Shown here one piece after another: positions 35,502 to 44,703 of a stretch of DNA of 64,000 bases. The stretch is taken from positions 150,545 through 214,544 of the forward strand of contig NZ_MVAG01000193.1 of NCBI RefSeq assembly GCF_002177115.1, given 5' to 3'. Positions within the stretch are counted from its first letter, which is position 1. Each line of letters starts with the position of its first letter. A program made the translations under genes and the position numbers. The notes under the pieces were generated by a model. The model had not been told where the DNA came from, made no database searches, and saw only the letters and a list, made by a program, of their open reading frames with translations. This stretch comes from Chryseobacterium mucoviscidosis. GTDB taxonomy: Bacteria > Bacteroidota > Bacteroidia > Flavobacteriales > Weeksellaceae.

Positions 35502-36389
35502 ATGAACTGTAAAACCGCAAACGAAAATATTAATATTAGAGAGATTTTGGATAGTTTTTCTCTTTTTCCAAGCAAAGAAAATTTGAAATCAGCATTTTAT
35601 TTTGCTTTTGACCGAAAAGAACGGACACCAAGTGTAATCGTCAATTTTGGAAAAAATACAGCTTTCGATTTTGGAACTGGCAAACAATACGATAATGTTT
35701 CTTTGGTTCAAGCCATTAAAAAGTGTTCGGTTTCTGAAGCATTGGAATATCTGAGACAATTTGAATTTTCAAGTTTTGATAGAAATGACAATTCGAAAAA
35801 TAAACAAAATTCTGATAAAAAATCAAAAACCAATTATGAGATTTTGGAAATTAAAAATGTAGAACGTTCTTCACTTTTGAGTTATTTAAAATCCCGAAAT
35901 CTGGAAAGTCAAAAATCGGATTTAAAGGAAATTTATTATTTGCTTCATGACAAAAATTATTTCGGACTTGGTTTCAAAAACAATTCAAGCGGTTACGAAA
36001 TCCGCAATAAATATTCAAAAATCTGTCTCGGAAAAAAGGATATTTCTACGATTAAAAACGGAAGTGAAACGTTGAGAATTTTTGAAGGATTTACGGATTA
36101 TTTATCATTCAAAATTTTGGAAAAATCACTCGAAAAAGAACCTTCGGATTACCTGATTTTAAATTCGGTTTCTATACTTTTCAAAGCTAAAACTGAACTT
36201 GAAAACCATCAAAAAGTTGAACTCTATTTTGATAATGATGAAGCTGGAAATTTGGCAACCGAACAATTAATCAATCTACATAAAAATATCACAGACGAAC
36301 GTTTGCTCTACAAAAATCACAAAGATTTGAATGCGTTTTTGATGAATAATGAAATTAAAGAAGAACGTCGTCCAAAATATGGCAGATAG
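35502..36389 (+). CDS. Toprim-domain primase-like protein
   Basis: The N-terminal part has the DnaG-like NIREILDSFSLFPSKENLKSAFYF and a region in place of the CHC2 zinc finger. The Toprim domain has LRIFEGFTDYLSFKIL and VELYFDNDEAGNLATEQL with the acidic metal ligands. It would prime replication or transfer of the element. It is followed at once by the hairpin at 36397. Confidence 0.85.
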   Translation: MNCKTANENINIREILDSFSLFPSKENLKSAFYFAFDRKERTPSVIVNFGKNTAFDFGTGKQYDNVSLVQAIKKCSVSEALEYLRQFEFSSFDRNDNSKNKQNSDKKSKTNYEILEIKNVERSSLLSYLKSRNLESQKSDLKEIYYLLHDKNYFGLGFKNNSSGYEIRNKYSKICLGKKDISTIKNGSETLRIFEGFTDYLSFKILEKSLEKEPSDYLILNSVSILFKAKTELENHQKVELYFDNDEAGNLATEQLINLHKNITDERLLYKNHKDLNAFLMNNEIKEERRPKYGR

Positions 36390-36396
36390 TGAGTGC

Positions 36397-36454
36397 AAAA
36401 AGTACCCAATGTTTACAAAAAGCGTGGACGCTAATTGTAAAATTGGAACTTTTT
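36397..36454. other. Large nested inverted repeat, candidate oriT
   Basis: Successive arms pair around a GG centre at 36426-36427: AAAAAGT/ACTTTTT, CCAAT/ATTGG, TTTACA/TGTAAA and GCGT/ACGC, with short unpaired spacers. It starts 8 bases after the primase stop and precedes the MobC and relaxase genes. It could be the transfer origin, a strong terminator, or both. Confidence 0.55.
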
Positions 36455-36525
36455 GGTTTTTTCCTATCGTCAAAAACGTCTTGAAAAACAAACTGAATGT
36501 TGATAAATAATAAATACACAAAAAT

Positions 36526-36996
36526 ATGGAGAATGATTTTTTGAAAAGTTTTGTCCTGAAAGTCTCCCGTGAGCAGGAACAAAAAAAAGAGACGGAAAAA
36601 AGGAAACAATACTTCCGTGAACTCGGAAAAAAAGGAGGGCTGAAAAAGAAAAGTGCGAACCATCTTTTACGAGTTGTTTCCGTGCGATTTACCGAAAAGG
36701 AATTTAAGTTTCTGGAGGACGAAGCTAATAAATACAGTTTGAAAATTTCGACCCTTCTTCGAATGGTAGCAACAAAAGAGGAGTTGAAAGTCAAGGAATT
36801 TGAAACTGATAAAATCCTTTTGGAATATGGCAATAACTTTATCCGAATCACCAACCTTTTGCGAAATTCCGAATGGTCTGCTTTTGAAAATAAAAAAAAT
36901 ATCCTGCTGGAAATCGAAACCGTTTTGACATTGATAAAACAATACCTCTATCAAAAGATTCACGAACGGGAGAATCTGATGAATGAAGAATTATGA
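36526..36996 (+). CDS. MobC-like mobilization accessory protein
   Basis: The N-terminus is charged (SREQEQKKETEKRKQYFRELGKKGG), then comes a ribbon-helix-helix-like part (RVVSVRFTEKEFKFLEDEANKYSLKISTLLRMVA) and a C-terminal helical region with NFIRITNLLRN. This is the usual plan of MobC relaxosome proteins. It overlaps the relaxase start by 4 bases. Confidence 0.82.
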   Translation: MENDFLKSFVLKVSREQEQKKETEKRKQYFRELGKKGGLKKKSANHLLRVVSVRFTEKEFKFLEDEANKYSLKISTLLRMVATKEELKVKEFETDKILLEYGNNFIRITNLLRNSEWSAFENKKNILLEIETVLTLIKQYLYQKIHERENLMNEEL

Positions 36997-37847
36997 ATAA
37001 TTCGGCAACAACAAGACTGATTTCCAAAATCGCTTTGGAATACAACGGAACTGACAAAGGAACGGCGAAGATGCTTGGAACAAACAATCTTCTCGGAAGC
37101 AGTCCTGAAGAACAATTTTTGGAAATGAAAGCAATAGCAAAAAGAAATTCCAATGTCAAAAAATGGGCTTTGACAGGTTATATCTCACCACCAAAAGAAA
37201 CAGGCGACCAACTTTCTGATGCAGAACTGGCGAAAATCACGATACAGGCTCTTGCAAAAGTCGGAGTTTCGGAAAACAACCAATATCGCTTGGATGTCCA
37301 CAATTCTACGAAACAAAAGCATATTCATTTCGTGGTAAACCGGATTGACACTTTTGGAAAATGTACGGTCAAATCCCACAATATCGGGGAGAATTTCGGT
37401 AAGGCTGTAAGGGAAATCTGTAGAGATTTGGGTATAAAGACAGACATCGAAACAGGCATTGATAAAAGAAATGAGATGTATGAGAATCTGGTTGCCAGTA
37501 TCGGAAATTCTAAAAATTTTGAAGAGCTGGTTTTGGAAATGTCGAATCGGGGTTATTTGGTTTCATTGTCGAGCAATGTCAAGGTCGGGATTTCGGGAAT
37601 GAGAATCGTTCTTAAAACAGATATCAACGATGAAACCTCACGTCAGTATAAAGCAGGATACAAGCTTTCGGAAATTACTAGCAAGCTGAAAATATCGGAA
37701 ATAAAGAAAATCTTTGAAGATAAAACAAAACGCTCGGAACAATTGAAAACATCAAATGATTCGGAATTTCTTAGACAAAATAAACGGAATGAGGATTTGA
37801 GAAATAATGAAATGAAAATAGAGAACAATAAAAAATTTAAACGTTAA
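36993..37847 (+). CDS. Relaxase/mobilization nuclease
   Basis: The relaxase fold is indicated by the metal-binding motif KHIHFVVNRID (H-x-H) near residue 105 and the ALTGYISPPKETGDQLSD block upstream. A candidate nucleophile Tyr sits near the N-terminus (ALEYNG). At 284 aa it is short, consistent with small MobB-type relaxases of Bacteroidota mobilizable elements, which borrow a coupling protein from a helper. None is encoded here. Confidence 0.85.
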   Translation: MNNSATTRLISKIALEYNGTDKGTAKMLGTNNLLGSSPEEQFLEMKAIAKRNSNVKKWALTGYISPPKETGDQLSDAELAKITIQALAKVGVSENNQYRLDVHNSTKQKHIHFVVNRIDTFGKCTVKSHNIGENFGKAVREICRDLGIKTDIETGIDKRNEMYENLVASIGNSKNFEELVLEMSNRGYLVSLSSNVKVGISGMRIVLKTDINDETSRQYKAGYKLSEITSKLKISEIKKIFEDKTKRSEQLKTSNDSEFLRQNKRNEDLRNNEMKIENNKKFKR

Positions 37848-37852
37848 AAATT

Positions 37853-38416
37853 ATGGACAATACACAAAAAGACGGAATGGAGATTTTGAATCAAGTTATA
37901 GAATCCTGTAAAGCAAATATTGAATCTAACACAGAAACTAAAGCTTCAGTTGAAGATTATATGAATGTATCTTCAGAACTTGAACAATCTGTATCGGCTT
38001 TGATAAATATAATCGATGAAACATCAAGAACTTATCAAAAAGAAAATGAAATATTTAAGAAAACCGTAAGTCAAATCCCGAAAATAATTATTGCGGAATT
38101 ATCTCAGCAAAGTATTGAAGCTTTACGAAAATCGAATCTTGTTTGGGGTATTTTTGGTGCAATTTTACTGTCATTTTCGACAATTCTAATAAGTGGAAAT
38201 CTTGCATTCAAATGGTATTCCGAAAGTATCCGTTCCAAAAGCGAGCTTAGAGAGGAAATCCTTTCCGAATTTGAAAAGGATGGAAAACTGCTATATCCTA
38301 AAGACGACATTCAAAAATTAGAAAACAACACCGAACTTGTACAAAAATGGATTAATAAAAACCCGAAAGATGCGGAGAAATTCCTGAGATTCAAAGATGG
38401 TTACGAAGCTAAATAG
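37853..38416 (+). CDS. Mobilization-region membrane protein, 187 aa
   Basis: The N-terminal ~95 residues are helical and polar; one membrane segment follows (LVWGIFGAILLSFSTILISGNLAF, shown by position ~98-121), then a charged cytoplasmic or periplasmic tail. It starts 5 bases after the relaxase gene, so it belongs to the mobilization operon. Family unknown. Confidence 0.7.
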   Translation: MDNTQKDGMEILNQVIESCKANIESNTETKASVEDYMNVSSELEQSVSALINIIDETSRTYQKENEIFKKTVSQIPKIIIAELSQQSIEALRKSNLVWGIFGAILLSFSTILISGNLAFKWYSESIRSKSELREEILSEFEKDGKLLYPKDDIQKLENNTELVQKWINKNPKDAEKFLRFKDGYEAK

Positions 38417-38625
38417 GTCTATTGTCTTTATTTTTTTTAAAGTTTGGAAAACAAAATAGTAAGTGGGTTGGAAAATATTAAAAATAAACAGAACCAAAAG
38501 AGTAGATTAAAACGGTAAATATTTGAAAATTTATTCTTAATAGTCTTAAATCATACATAATAATTTTTGAATATCCGTAATTTATCATAAATTTTGTATA
38601 TTTGGTTTAAATCAAATAGTTAGGC

Positions 38626-39531
38626 ATGAATTTATTCAGTTTTTCAGCACATTTTGGGACAGAAGACGACTGTAGGAACCATTTCAAATCCGAAAGAGAC
38701 AAGATCGGGATAATATGCAAATGTGGAAGTAGGGAGCATTTTTGGATCAAGAGCAGGTTGAGTTATGAATGCAAGAAATGTAGGAGTAGAACCTCCCTGA
38801 AAAGTGGCACAGTCATGGAAAATTCAAATTTGCCTTTTTTAATTTGGTATAAGACCATGTTTTTGATGAGCGTTACCAAGAAAGGATTTTCTGCTAAAGA
38901 AATCCAGAAACAATTGGGACTGAAGAGGTATGAACCGGTTTGGGCAATGGTCCATAAGTTGAGAAGAGCCATGGGAAACAGGGATGCGAAATACACTTTG
39001 GAAGGAATGATAGAGTTTGACGAAGCCTATTTCACAGTAGCATCCAGCGAAGTAGAACACGAAAAGGGAATTCGCGGGAAAGGTGCAGTCGGTAAACAAA
39101 ACGTCGCAATGATGGCGGAATCAACGCCGTTAGAAGATATCGATACCGGAAGAAAAGAGAAACAGGTCCGCTTCTTTAAAGCGAAGGTTTTGGATGGACA
39201 CGGTGGGGAAGAAATCAGTGAAACCATTAAAGAATCACTTGACAATCAAAGTATCGTCTTTACAGACAAAAGCACTTCCTATGTGGATATTGCAGATTTC
39301 GTGGAACTTCATGTTATGGAGAAAAGTTCAAAAGAAACTACCGAAGAAACTTTAAAATGGGTTCATATAGCCATCAGCAACGCCAAAAGAAATTTGCTAG
39401 GTAATTACCACAAAATAAAAAGAAAATATCTCCAACTCTATCTCAACGAATTTATCTACAAACTAAATCGAAGATATTTTGGAGACAGACTCTTTGAAAG
39501 GCTTATAATTGCTAATATTACAGGGTTATGA
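38626..39531 (+). CDS. IS1595-family (ISXO2-like) transposase
   Basis: The N-terminal zinc-ribbon is CKCGSREHFWI with CKKCRSRTS, followed by an HTH (GFSAKEIQKQLGLKRYEPVWAMVHKLR) and the DDE-type catalytic domain starting IEFDEAYF, then SIVFTDKSTSY and a C-terminal LGNYHKIKRKYLQLYLNEFIYKLNRR. This is complete at 301 aa. Inverted ends at 38566 and 39550 make a 985-bp IS. Confidence 0.93.
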   Translation: MNLFSFSAHFGTEDDCRNHFKSERDKIGIICKCGSREHFWIKSRLSYECKKCRSRTSLKSGTVMENSNLPFLIWYKTMFLMSVTKKGFSAKEIQKQLGLKRYEPVWAMVHKLRRAMGNRDAKYTLEGMIEFDEAYFTVASSEVEHEKGIRGKGAVGKQNVAMMAESTPLEDIDTGRKEKQVRFFKAKVLDGHGGEEISETIKESLDNQSIVFTDKSTSYVDIADFVELHVMEKSSKETTEETLKWVHIAISNAKRNLLGNYHKIKRKYLQLYLNEFIYKLNRRYFGDRLFERLIIANITGL

Positions 39532-39592
39532 TTAAAAACGGATATTCAAAAAAACTTTAAATTTCATGTAAAATATTATCTAAATTTGTGGG

Positions 39593-40495
39593 ATGCCGAT
39601 AGAAATTATTTACCGAAACGATCATTGCGAATGGATTGACGTGGAAGCTCCCACGGAAGAAGACCTGCAGTTTCTTCATCAAAGATATGAAATCAACCTT
39701 CTTTTGCTGGAAGACACCATTGATCCGAACCACCTTCCAAAATTTGAGGAGGACGGAAATGTGAAGTTCTTCCTGATGCGCGAAAACACGGAACTAGAGC
39801 GCCAAAATCTCAACACAATCAGTGACATCAGTACAAAACTCGGGGTTTTTATTATCAACGGTATTATTATCACGACGCACCGAATGAAAAACCGCAGTAT
39901 CTATGAGCTGAAAAAAGAAATATTTTTACCCGAGAATAAAGAAGTCACGCCCGACAAAATTGCCCTGAATCTCGCCTTAAAAGTGATGAAATCCTACGAC
40001 GACGAATCACAAAATTTGATGGAAACGATGGACAATGTAGAAAATGAAATTTTCCTAAAAAACACCAACAATACGGTTCAAATCAGGCGTCTTTACAAGC
40101 TGAAAAGAAAATCTGGATTGAACACAAGAATATTGAACATCTCCACAGTTTGGGTGGATAAATTCAAAATTTTAAACCTGGAAGAAGCTGCCGTAACGGA
40201 TTTGACAGATAAATATAAAGATGTAATCGCAGATTTCGAGCATTTGAATGCGCAGATTACCAACTTAATTTCGATGTATCTCGCGTTAAGCGACCAAAAA
40301 GCGAATCAGGTAATGAAAGTTCTTGCGATTTACTCCATGTATTTTTTCCCTATTACTTTTATTGCGGGGATTTACGGAATGAATTTCGACAATATGCCCG
40401 AACTTCACCAAAAATATGGTTATTTCTTCACCTTGGGATTAATGGCATTTATTGCGCTGCTTACTTTCATATATGTTCGGAGGAAGAAATGGTAG
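39593..40495 (+). CDS. corA: CorA-type magnesium transporter
   Basis: CorA is a pentameric inner-membrane Mg2+ (Co2+) channel. The 300-aa protein has a soluble N-terminal funnel, a long helix, and two C-terminal membrane helices with the signature YGMNF at the end of the first, then the positively charged tail YVRRKKW. Length is normal. It is the first cargo gene of the transposon, 43 bases after the IS end. Confidence 0.92.
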   Translation: MPIEIIYRNDHCEWIDVEAPTEEDLQFLHQRYEINLLLLEDTIDPNHLPKFEEDGNVKFFLMRENTELERQNLNTISDISTKLGVFIINGIIITTHRMKNRSIYELKKEIFLPENKEVTPDKIALNLALKVMKSYDDESQNLMETMDNVENEIFLKNTNNTVQIRRLYKLKRKSGLNTRILNISTVWVDKFKILNLEEAAVTDLTDKYKDVIADFEHLNAQITNLISMYLALSDQKANQVMKVLAIYSMYFFPITFIAGIYGMNFDNMPELHQKYGYFFTLGLMAFIALLTFIYVRRKKW

Positions 40496-40639
40496 CGATG
40501 CCCATAAAATATCACACTTTTATTTTCACTTTTCAAAAGATATAGTCTATTTGTTAATTTTTTGTTAAAAATTTTTTTTTTATGTTTTAATTATTTTTAC
40601 TTTATTTACATTTAATTATTAATTTAAAACATAAAAATT

Positions 40640-41173
40640 ATGGCAACCAAAACAACTAAGACAGGTAAGGTAAAACCTAAAGCTGATGCAGCGGATCAGC
40701 TTAAAGACTTTATGATTGACGGTTTGAAAGATTTATACTGGGCTGAAAAAGCATTGGTAAAAAATCTCCCGAAAATGCACAAAAATGCTACATCCAAAAA
40801 TCTAAAAGCTGCCATTGCAGGCCATTTGGAAGAAACCAAAGGTCAGGTAAAAAGACTGGAAGATGTCTTCAAAGCATTGAAATTGAAACCCGAAGCCGTG
40901 AAATGTGACGCGATGGACGGACTTTTGAAAGAAGCTGAAGGAATTTTGGAAGAAACCGAACCGGGTGCAGTTCGCGATGCCGCGATTATAGCGGCAGCAC
41001 AAAAAGTGGAACATTACGAAATTGCATCTTACGGAACGATGGCGACCTACGCCAAACTTTTAGGACAAAAAGAAGTTTTGAAACTCCTCCTGGAAACTTT
41101 AAAACAGGAAAAAACCTGCGATAAAGATTTAACCAAACTCGCAAAAACTGAAATCAACCTTAAAGCGAAATAA
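40640..41173 (+). CDS. YciE/DUF892 ferritin-like protein
   Basis: The four-helix ferritin-like fold of DUF892 is recognisable: LKDLYWAEKALVKNLPKM, the helix with HLEETKGQVKRLEDVF, and AAQKVEHYEIASYGTMATYAKLLG with metal-ligand Glu/His residues. A Lys-rich N-terminus precedes it. These proteins bind di-metal centres and are linked to stress responses. It stands directly before katE, supporting an oxidative-stress unit. Confidence 0.88.
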   Translation: MATKTTKTGKVKPKADAADQLKDFMIDGLKDLYWAEKALVKNLPKMHKNATSKNLKAAIAGHLEETKGQVKRLEDVFKALKLKPEAVKCDAMDGLLKEAEGILEETEPGAVRDAAIIAAAQKVEHYEIASYGTMATYAKLLGQKEVLKLLLETLKQEKTCDKDLTKLAKTEINLKAK

Positions 41174-41177
41174 ATGT

Positions 41178-41204
41178 GAAGCGGTTTTATGACCGCTTTT
41201 TTTG
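41178..41204 (+). terminator. Terminator between the DUF892 gene and katE
   Basis: The stem AAGCGGT / ACCGCTT is followed by T7. katE therefore probably has its own promoter or relies on read-through. Confidence 0.8.
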
Positions 41205-41235
41205 GCTTATTCCCATAAATATCATTTTAACATCT

Positions 41236-43368
41236 ATGAAAGATCAAAAGAAAGACGACAAAAACGTCAACAAAAAGCTTTCGGATTTGGAGAAAAACAT
41301 TTCTGTGTCCGATAACCAGTTTCTAACCACTAATCAGGGTTTAAAGATCAATGACAACAATAATTCCCTGAAAGCCGGAGAACGCGGACCTTCCCTGCTC
41401 GAAGATTTTATTTTAAGGGAAAAAATTACCCATTTTGACCACGAAAGAATTCCTGAAAGAATTGTTCACGCAAGAGGAAGCGGCGCACACGGAATTTTTG
41501 AACTTTATGAAAGTCAGAGCGAATTTACCAAAGCCGGCTTTCTGAATGACACTTCCCGAAAAACTCCTGTTTTTGTAAGGTTTTCAACTGTTGCAGGTTC
41601 GAAAGGTTCTACGGATTTGGCGAGAGATGTTCGCGGTTTTGCCGTGAAATTTTACACCGATGAAGGGATTTTCGACCTTGTTGGAAACAACATTCCCGTT
41701 TTTGCCATTCAGGATGCGATGAAGTTTCCTGATTTCATACATTCCGTTAAGCCTGAACCTGATCACGAAATGCCTCAAGCTGCTTCTGCACACGACACTT
41801 TCTGGGACTTTGTTTCTTTGGTTCCGGAAACGATGCACATGGTTTCTTGGGTGATGAGCGATCGCGGAATTCCAAAATCTTTGAGAATGATGGAAGGGTT
41901 CGGAATCCATACTTTTAGACTGATTAATGAAAAAGGAAAATCAAGTTTCGTGAAATTTCACTGGAAACCGAAATTGGGAGTGCATTCTGTTTGTTGGGAC
42001 GAAGCCACCAAAATTTCCGGGAAAGATCCTGATTTCCATCGAAGAGATTTGTGGGAAAACATCGACCAAGGCAACTTTCCGGAATGGGAATTGGGCTTGC
42101 AAATCGTTCCCGAAGAAGACGAATTCAAATATGATTTCGATCTTTTGGATCCTACAAAATTAATTCCCGAAGAATTGGTTCCGGTAAAAATTGTGGGCAA
42201 AATGACGCTTAACAGAAATCCTGAAAATTTCTTTGCCGAAACAGAACAGGTTGCATTTCATCCGGGACATTTAGTTCCGGGAATTGATTTTAGCAACGAT
42301 CCTTTGCTTCAGGGAAGACTTTTTTCTTACACCGATACGCAACTTTCGCGTTTGGGAAGTCCTAATTTCCACGAAATTCCAATCAATCGTTCCGTTGCTC
42401 CCGTTCATAACAATCAGCGTGATGCTCACATGAGAATGACGGTGAATAAAGGAAAAACCGCTTATCATCCAAACAGTTTGGGTGGTGGTTGTCCTTATCA
42501 GGCGATGATTGCGGAAGGCGGATTTGCAAGTTTCAACGAAAGAATTGATGCCCAAAAAATCCGAAACCGAAGCGAAAGTTTCAGCGACCATTTTTCACAG
42601 CCGAAATTATTCATGAATTCACTTTCTGAGCACGAGAAGCGTCACATGATCAATGCATTCGCTTTTGAATTAAGCAAAGTAAATTACGACCATATTAAAG
42701 AAAGGGTTTGTCATCACTTGAGCATGATCGATAAAGACGTCGCGAAAAAAGTGGCAGACGAAATTGGTATTAAAATTCCGGGAAAAGTAGAAATGCCGAT
42801 TAATCAAGCGATTGGTGCCGATGAAAATCCAAAAAATCACCAACCAAAAGACGCCAATTTCGTGAAAGAAAAATCTGAAAAACTTTCAATGGAAGCGCAT
42901 AACAAAGGTGACATTAAAACAAGAGTCATTGGAATTTTATGCGATAACAATGTGGATGAAGATTCTTTCAACCAGTTCAAAAAAGTTTTGGAAAAAGAAG
43001 GTGCAAGTTGCAAAATTATTGCACCGAAAGGCGGTAAAATAAAAGGAAACAAAGGCACGGAAATAAAAGTAGACGAAAATTTCCTAACGGTAACTTCGGT
43101 TTGTTTTGAAGCGGTTTTCGTTCCAAACGGAATTTCTAATGAAGTTGTAAAACACGAAGTTGCAAAACATTTGCTGAATGAAACCTTTAAACATTGCAAA
43201 GCAATTGCGATTGAAGGAAATGCGAAAACATTGTTAAAAAACACGGATATTCCTGCCGATAAAGCTGACAAAGCTCTTTTGGTGGATACAACTCCGAAAG
43301 ATTTTGTAAAAGCCATTGCATCGGGAAGAAATTGGGATCGTGAACTTCATCCAGTAGTTCCGGCGTAA
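41236..43368 (+). CDS. katE: Large-subunit clade 2 catalase
   Basis: The 710-aa protein is a HPII-type monofunctional haem catalase. The distal His is in RIVHARGSGAHG, the FSTVAGSKGSTDLARDVRGFAVKFYT block follows, and the haem-ligand Tyr is in RLFSYTDTQLSRLG. After the core, residues ~570-705 form the flavodoxin/DJ-1-like C-terminal domain typical of the large clade. ATG at 41236 is chosen because upstream in-frame codons are off-family. It is a second catalase in the window besides katG, carried by the transposon. Confidence 0.96.
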   Translation: MKDQKKDDKNVNKKLSDLEKNISVSDNQFLTTNQGLKINDNNNSLKAGERGPSLLEDFILREKITHFDHERIPERIVHARGSGAHGIFELYESQSEFTKAGFLNDTSRKTPVFVRFSTVAGSKGSTDLARDVRGFAVKFYTDEGIFDLVGNNIPVFAIQDAMKFPDFIHSVKPEPDHEMPQAASAHDTFWDFVSLVPETMHMVSWVMSDRGIPKSLRMMEGFGIHTFRLINEKGKSSFVKFHWKPKLGVHSVCWDEATKISGKDPDFHRRDLWENIDQGNFPEWELGLQIVPEEDEFKYDFDLLDPTKLIPEELVPVKIVGKMTLNRNPENFFAETEQVAFHPGHLVPGIDFSNDPLLQGRLFSYTDTQLSRLGSPNFHEIPINRSVAPVHNNQRDAHMRMTVNKGKTAYHPNSLGGGCPYQAMIAEGGFASFNERIDAQKIRNRSESFSDHFSQPKLFMNSLSEHEKRHMINAFAFELSKVNYDHIKERVCHHLSMIDKDVAKKVADEIGIKIPGKVEMPINQAIGADENPKNHQPKDANFVKEKSEKLSMEAHNKGDIKTRVIGILCDNNVDEDSFNQFKKVLEKEGASCKIIAPKGGKIKGNKGTEIKVDENFLTVTSVCFEAVFVPNGISNEVVKHEVAKHLLNETFKHCKAIAIEGNAKTLLKNTDIPADKADKALLVDTTPKDFVKAIASGRNWDRELHPVVPA

Positions 43369-43428
43369 AACTAAAACATATTTAACTTTGCCAAAATTTT
43401 AAAGTTTTGGCAAAGTTTATTTTATGAT

Positions 43429-44025
43429 ATGAAATCAGATATTCCAAAACAGAAAGAAGGCGCATTTAGTGACACGGTTTCCTCCATCAAATTTGAGAAC
43501 GAAACTCAGGCAATTGAACATTTTACAGTGGTGCGAAAACGGTTCCTTGATGTGAATTCTTGGGAACTATTTGCAGGTGAAGAGAAAGCATCATTTTCGC
43601 TGACAGATGCTAACGGAAACTTTCTTCTGGATCATCCCGCGGTTGGAAATTTTATCAAAATTAAAATTCCAGGGCTACACAATCCGACTGGAGACGGTTT
43701 CGACTGGGTGAAAATTGAGGAGGTTAAGGAAGAGAAAAATTTAAATTTTGAAAGTGTTTACCTTCGAGTTCGTCCATCGTCCGATCCCACAAAACCAGAA
43801 GAAAAAGTAGCTCATTTCTTTGATGAAAAGGCGACTTCCAACTTTCTGATCAGACGCGTTGGCGAAGAAATTTTCGCCGAAGTTCATGGCAGAAATGAAG
43901 AACCTAATACTGAAAATTTAAATCTTCTGGAAAAAGCGAGAAATCTTTTAGTGGCAATTGGCGGAATGATTGCCGGATCAAAATTCCAGTGGAAATCTCT
44001 GACTGAAGGATTGATAAAAATGTGA
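43429..44025 (+). CDS. Conserved-looking protein of unknown function, 198 aa
   Basis: I do not recognise the family. It is soluble and without signal, with beta-type segments (SWELFAGEEKASFSLTDANG, VYLRVRPSSDPTKPEEKVAHFF) and a C-terminal helix with small residues (LLVAIGGMIAGSKFQW). It follows katE by 60 bases and is the last cargo gene, ending 41 bases before the truncated IS copy, so a role with the catalase is possible. Confidence 0.6.
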   Translation: MKSDIPKQKEGAFSDTVSSIKFENETQAIEHFTVVRKRFLDVNSWELFAGEEKASFSLTDANGNFLLDHPAVGNFIKIKIPGLHNPTGDGFDWVKIEEVKEEKNLNFESVYLRVRPSSDPTKPEEKVAHFFDEKATSNFLIRRVGEEIFAEVHGRNEEPNTENLNLLEKARNLLVAIGGMIAGSKFQWKSLTEGLIKM

Positions 44026-44066
44026 GATTTGTCCTTTGAATTTCAGGAATTATATTATCTTAATCG

Positions 44067-44370
44067 CAAAGTATCGTCTTTACAGACAAAAGCACTTCCT
44101 ATGTGGATATTGCAGATTTCGTGGAACTTCATGTTATGGAGAAAAGTTCAAAAGAAACTACCGAAGAAACTTTAAAATGGGTTCATATAGCCATCAGCAA
44201 CGCCAAAAGAAATTTGCTAGGTAATTACCACAAAATAAAAAGAAAATATCTCCAACTCTATCTCAACGAATTTATCTACAAACTAAATCGAAGATATTTT
44301 GGAGACAGACTCTTTGAAAGGCTTATAATTGCTAATATTACAGGGTTATGATTAAAAACGGATATTCAAA
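44067..44370 (+). mobile_element. Truncated IS1595 copy (last 304 bp)
   Basis: It is identical by eye to 39247-39550, covering the end of the transposase frame and the right inverted end. The missing 5' part is replaced by cargo DNA. It supplies the right end of the 5.8-kb transposon. Confidence 0.88.
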
Positions 44371-44388
44371 TAATAATTTATATAAAAA

Positions 44389-44418
44389 TTGCACAATTAA
44401 AAATTTATTTTAAATTTG
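44389..44418 (+). promoter_or_regulatory. Flavobacterial promoter of the peptide/terpenoid-like locus
   Basis: TTG at 44389-44391 and TAAATTTG at 44411-44418 are 19 bp apart, an exact match to TTG-N17-23-TAnnTTTG, 33 bp before the precursor ATG. The IS1595 transposon inserted just 11 bp upstream. Confidence 0.75.
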
Positions 44419-44450
44419 CTATAGTCAAATTTTAAAAAAAAATATTAGGA

Positions 44451-44650
44451 ATGCAGAAAATTTTACTCAACTAGATCAAGAAGTTGAAAAAAATGAATTA
44501 TTAGAAAATTTCCAAATGGAAGAATTGGAACAAAGATTTGAAATGAAGGCTTGGGACGTAAGTGTATCTGCACCTACAATGTTTGATGCTGGTGAAACAA
44601 TTGAAACCAATACTACTGCCGTTGGAGGTAGTGCCACTTGGACATTTTAA
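44451..44650 (+). pseudogene. Leader-peptide-like precursor (RiPP type) with a 1-bp frameshift after ATG
   Basis: From AGGA-ATG the frame stops after 7 codons. One base over, a 65-codon frame runs to TAA at 44648 and reads AENFTQLDQEVEKNELL, then EELEQRFEMKAWDV, then a Thr/Ser/Gly-rich end (VGGSATWTF). Restoring a single G after ATG (ATG-GCA) would give one intact 66-aa peptide. An acidic helical leader ending in E-L-E-Q-R-F-E-M and a short T/S/W-rich core are typical of Bacteroidota ribosomal peptide precursors. Alternatively an internal ATG at 44516 could start a shorter form. A hairpin follows, as often seen after precursor genes. Confidence 0.55.
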
Positions 44651-44655
44651 AAAGT

Positions 44656-44690
44656 AACAGCTAATACAATCTATGTATTAGCTGTTTTTA
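44656..44690 (+). terminator. Strong hairpin after the precursor gene
   Basis: The 12-bp stem AACAGCTAATAC / GTATTAGCTGTT is followed by T5. It probably lets most transcripts stop after the precursor and some read on into the downstream genes. Confidence 0.85.
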
Positions 44691-44703
44691 TATTTCAATT
44701 TTT

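Larger units (their letters stand above)
38566..44370 (+). mobile_element. IS1595-family transposon with catalase cargo (5.8 kb)
   Basis: The left end TTTGAATATCCG (38566) belongs to a complete IS1595-type element. The right end CGGATATTCAAA (to 44370) belongs to a second, 5'-truncated copy of its last 304 bp. The identical 8-mer TAATAATT lies just outside both ends (38558-38565 and 44371-44378), the target duplication length known for IS1595. The inner IS end at 39550 lacks this flank. So corA, DUF892, katE and an unknown gene sit inside one transposition unit. Confidence 0.75.
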
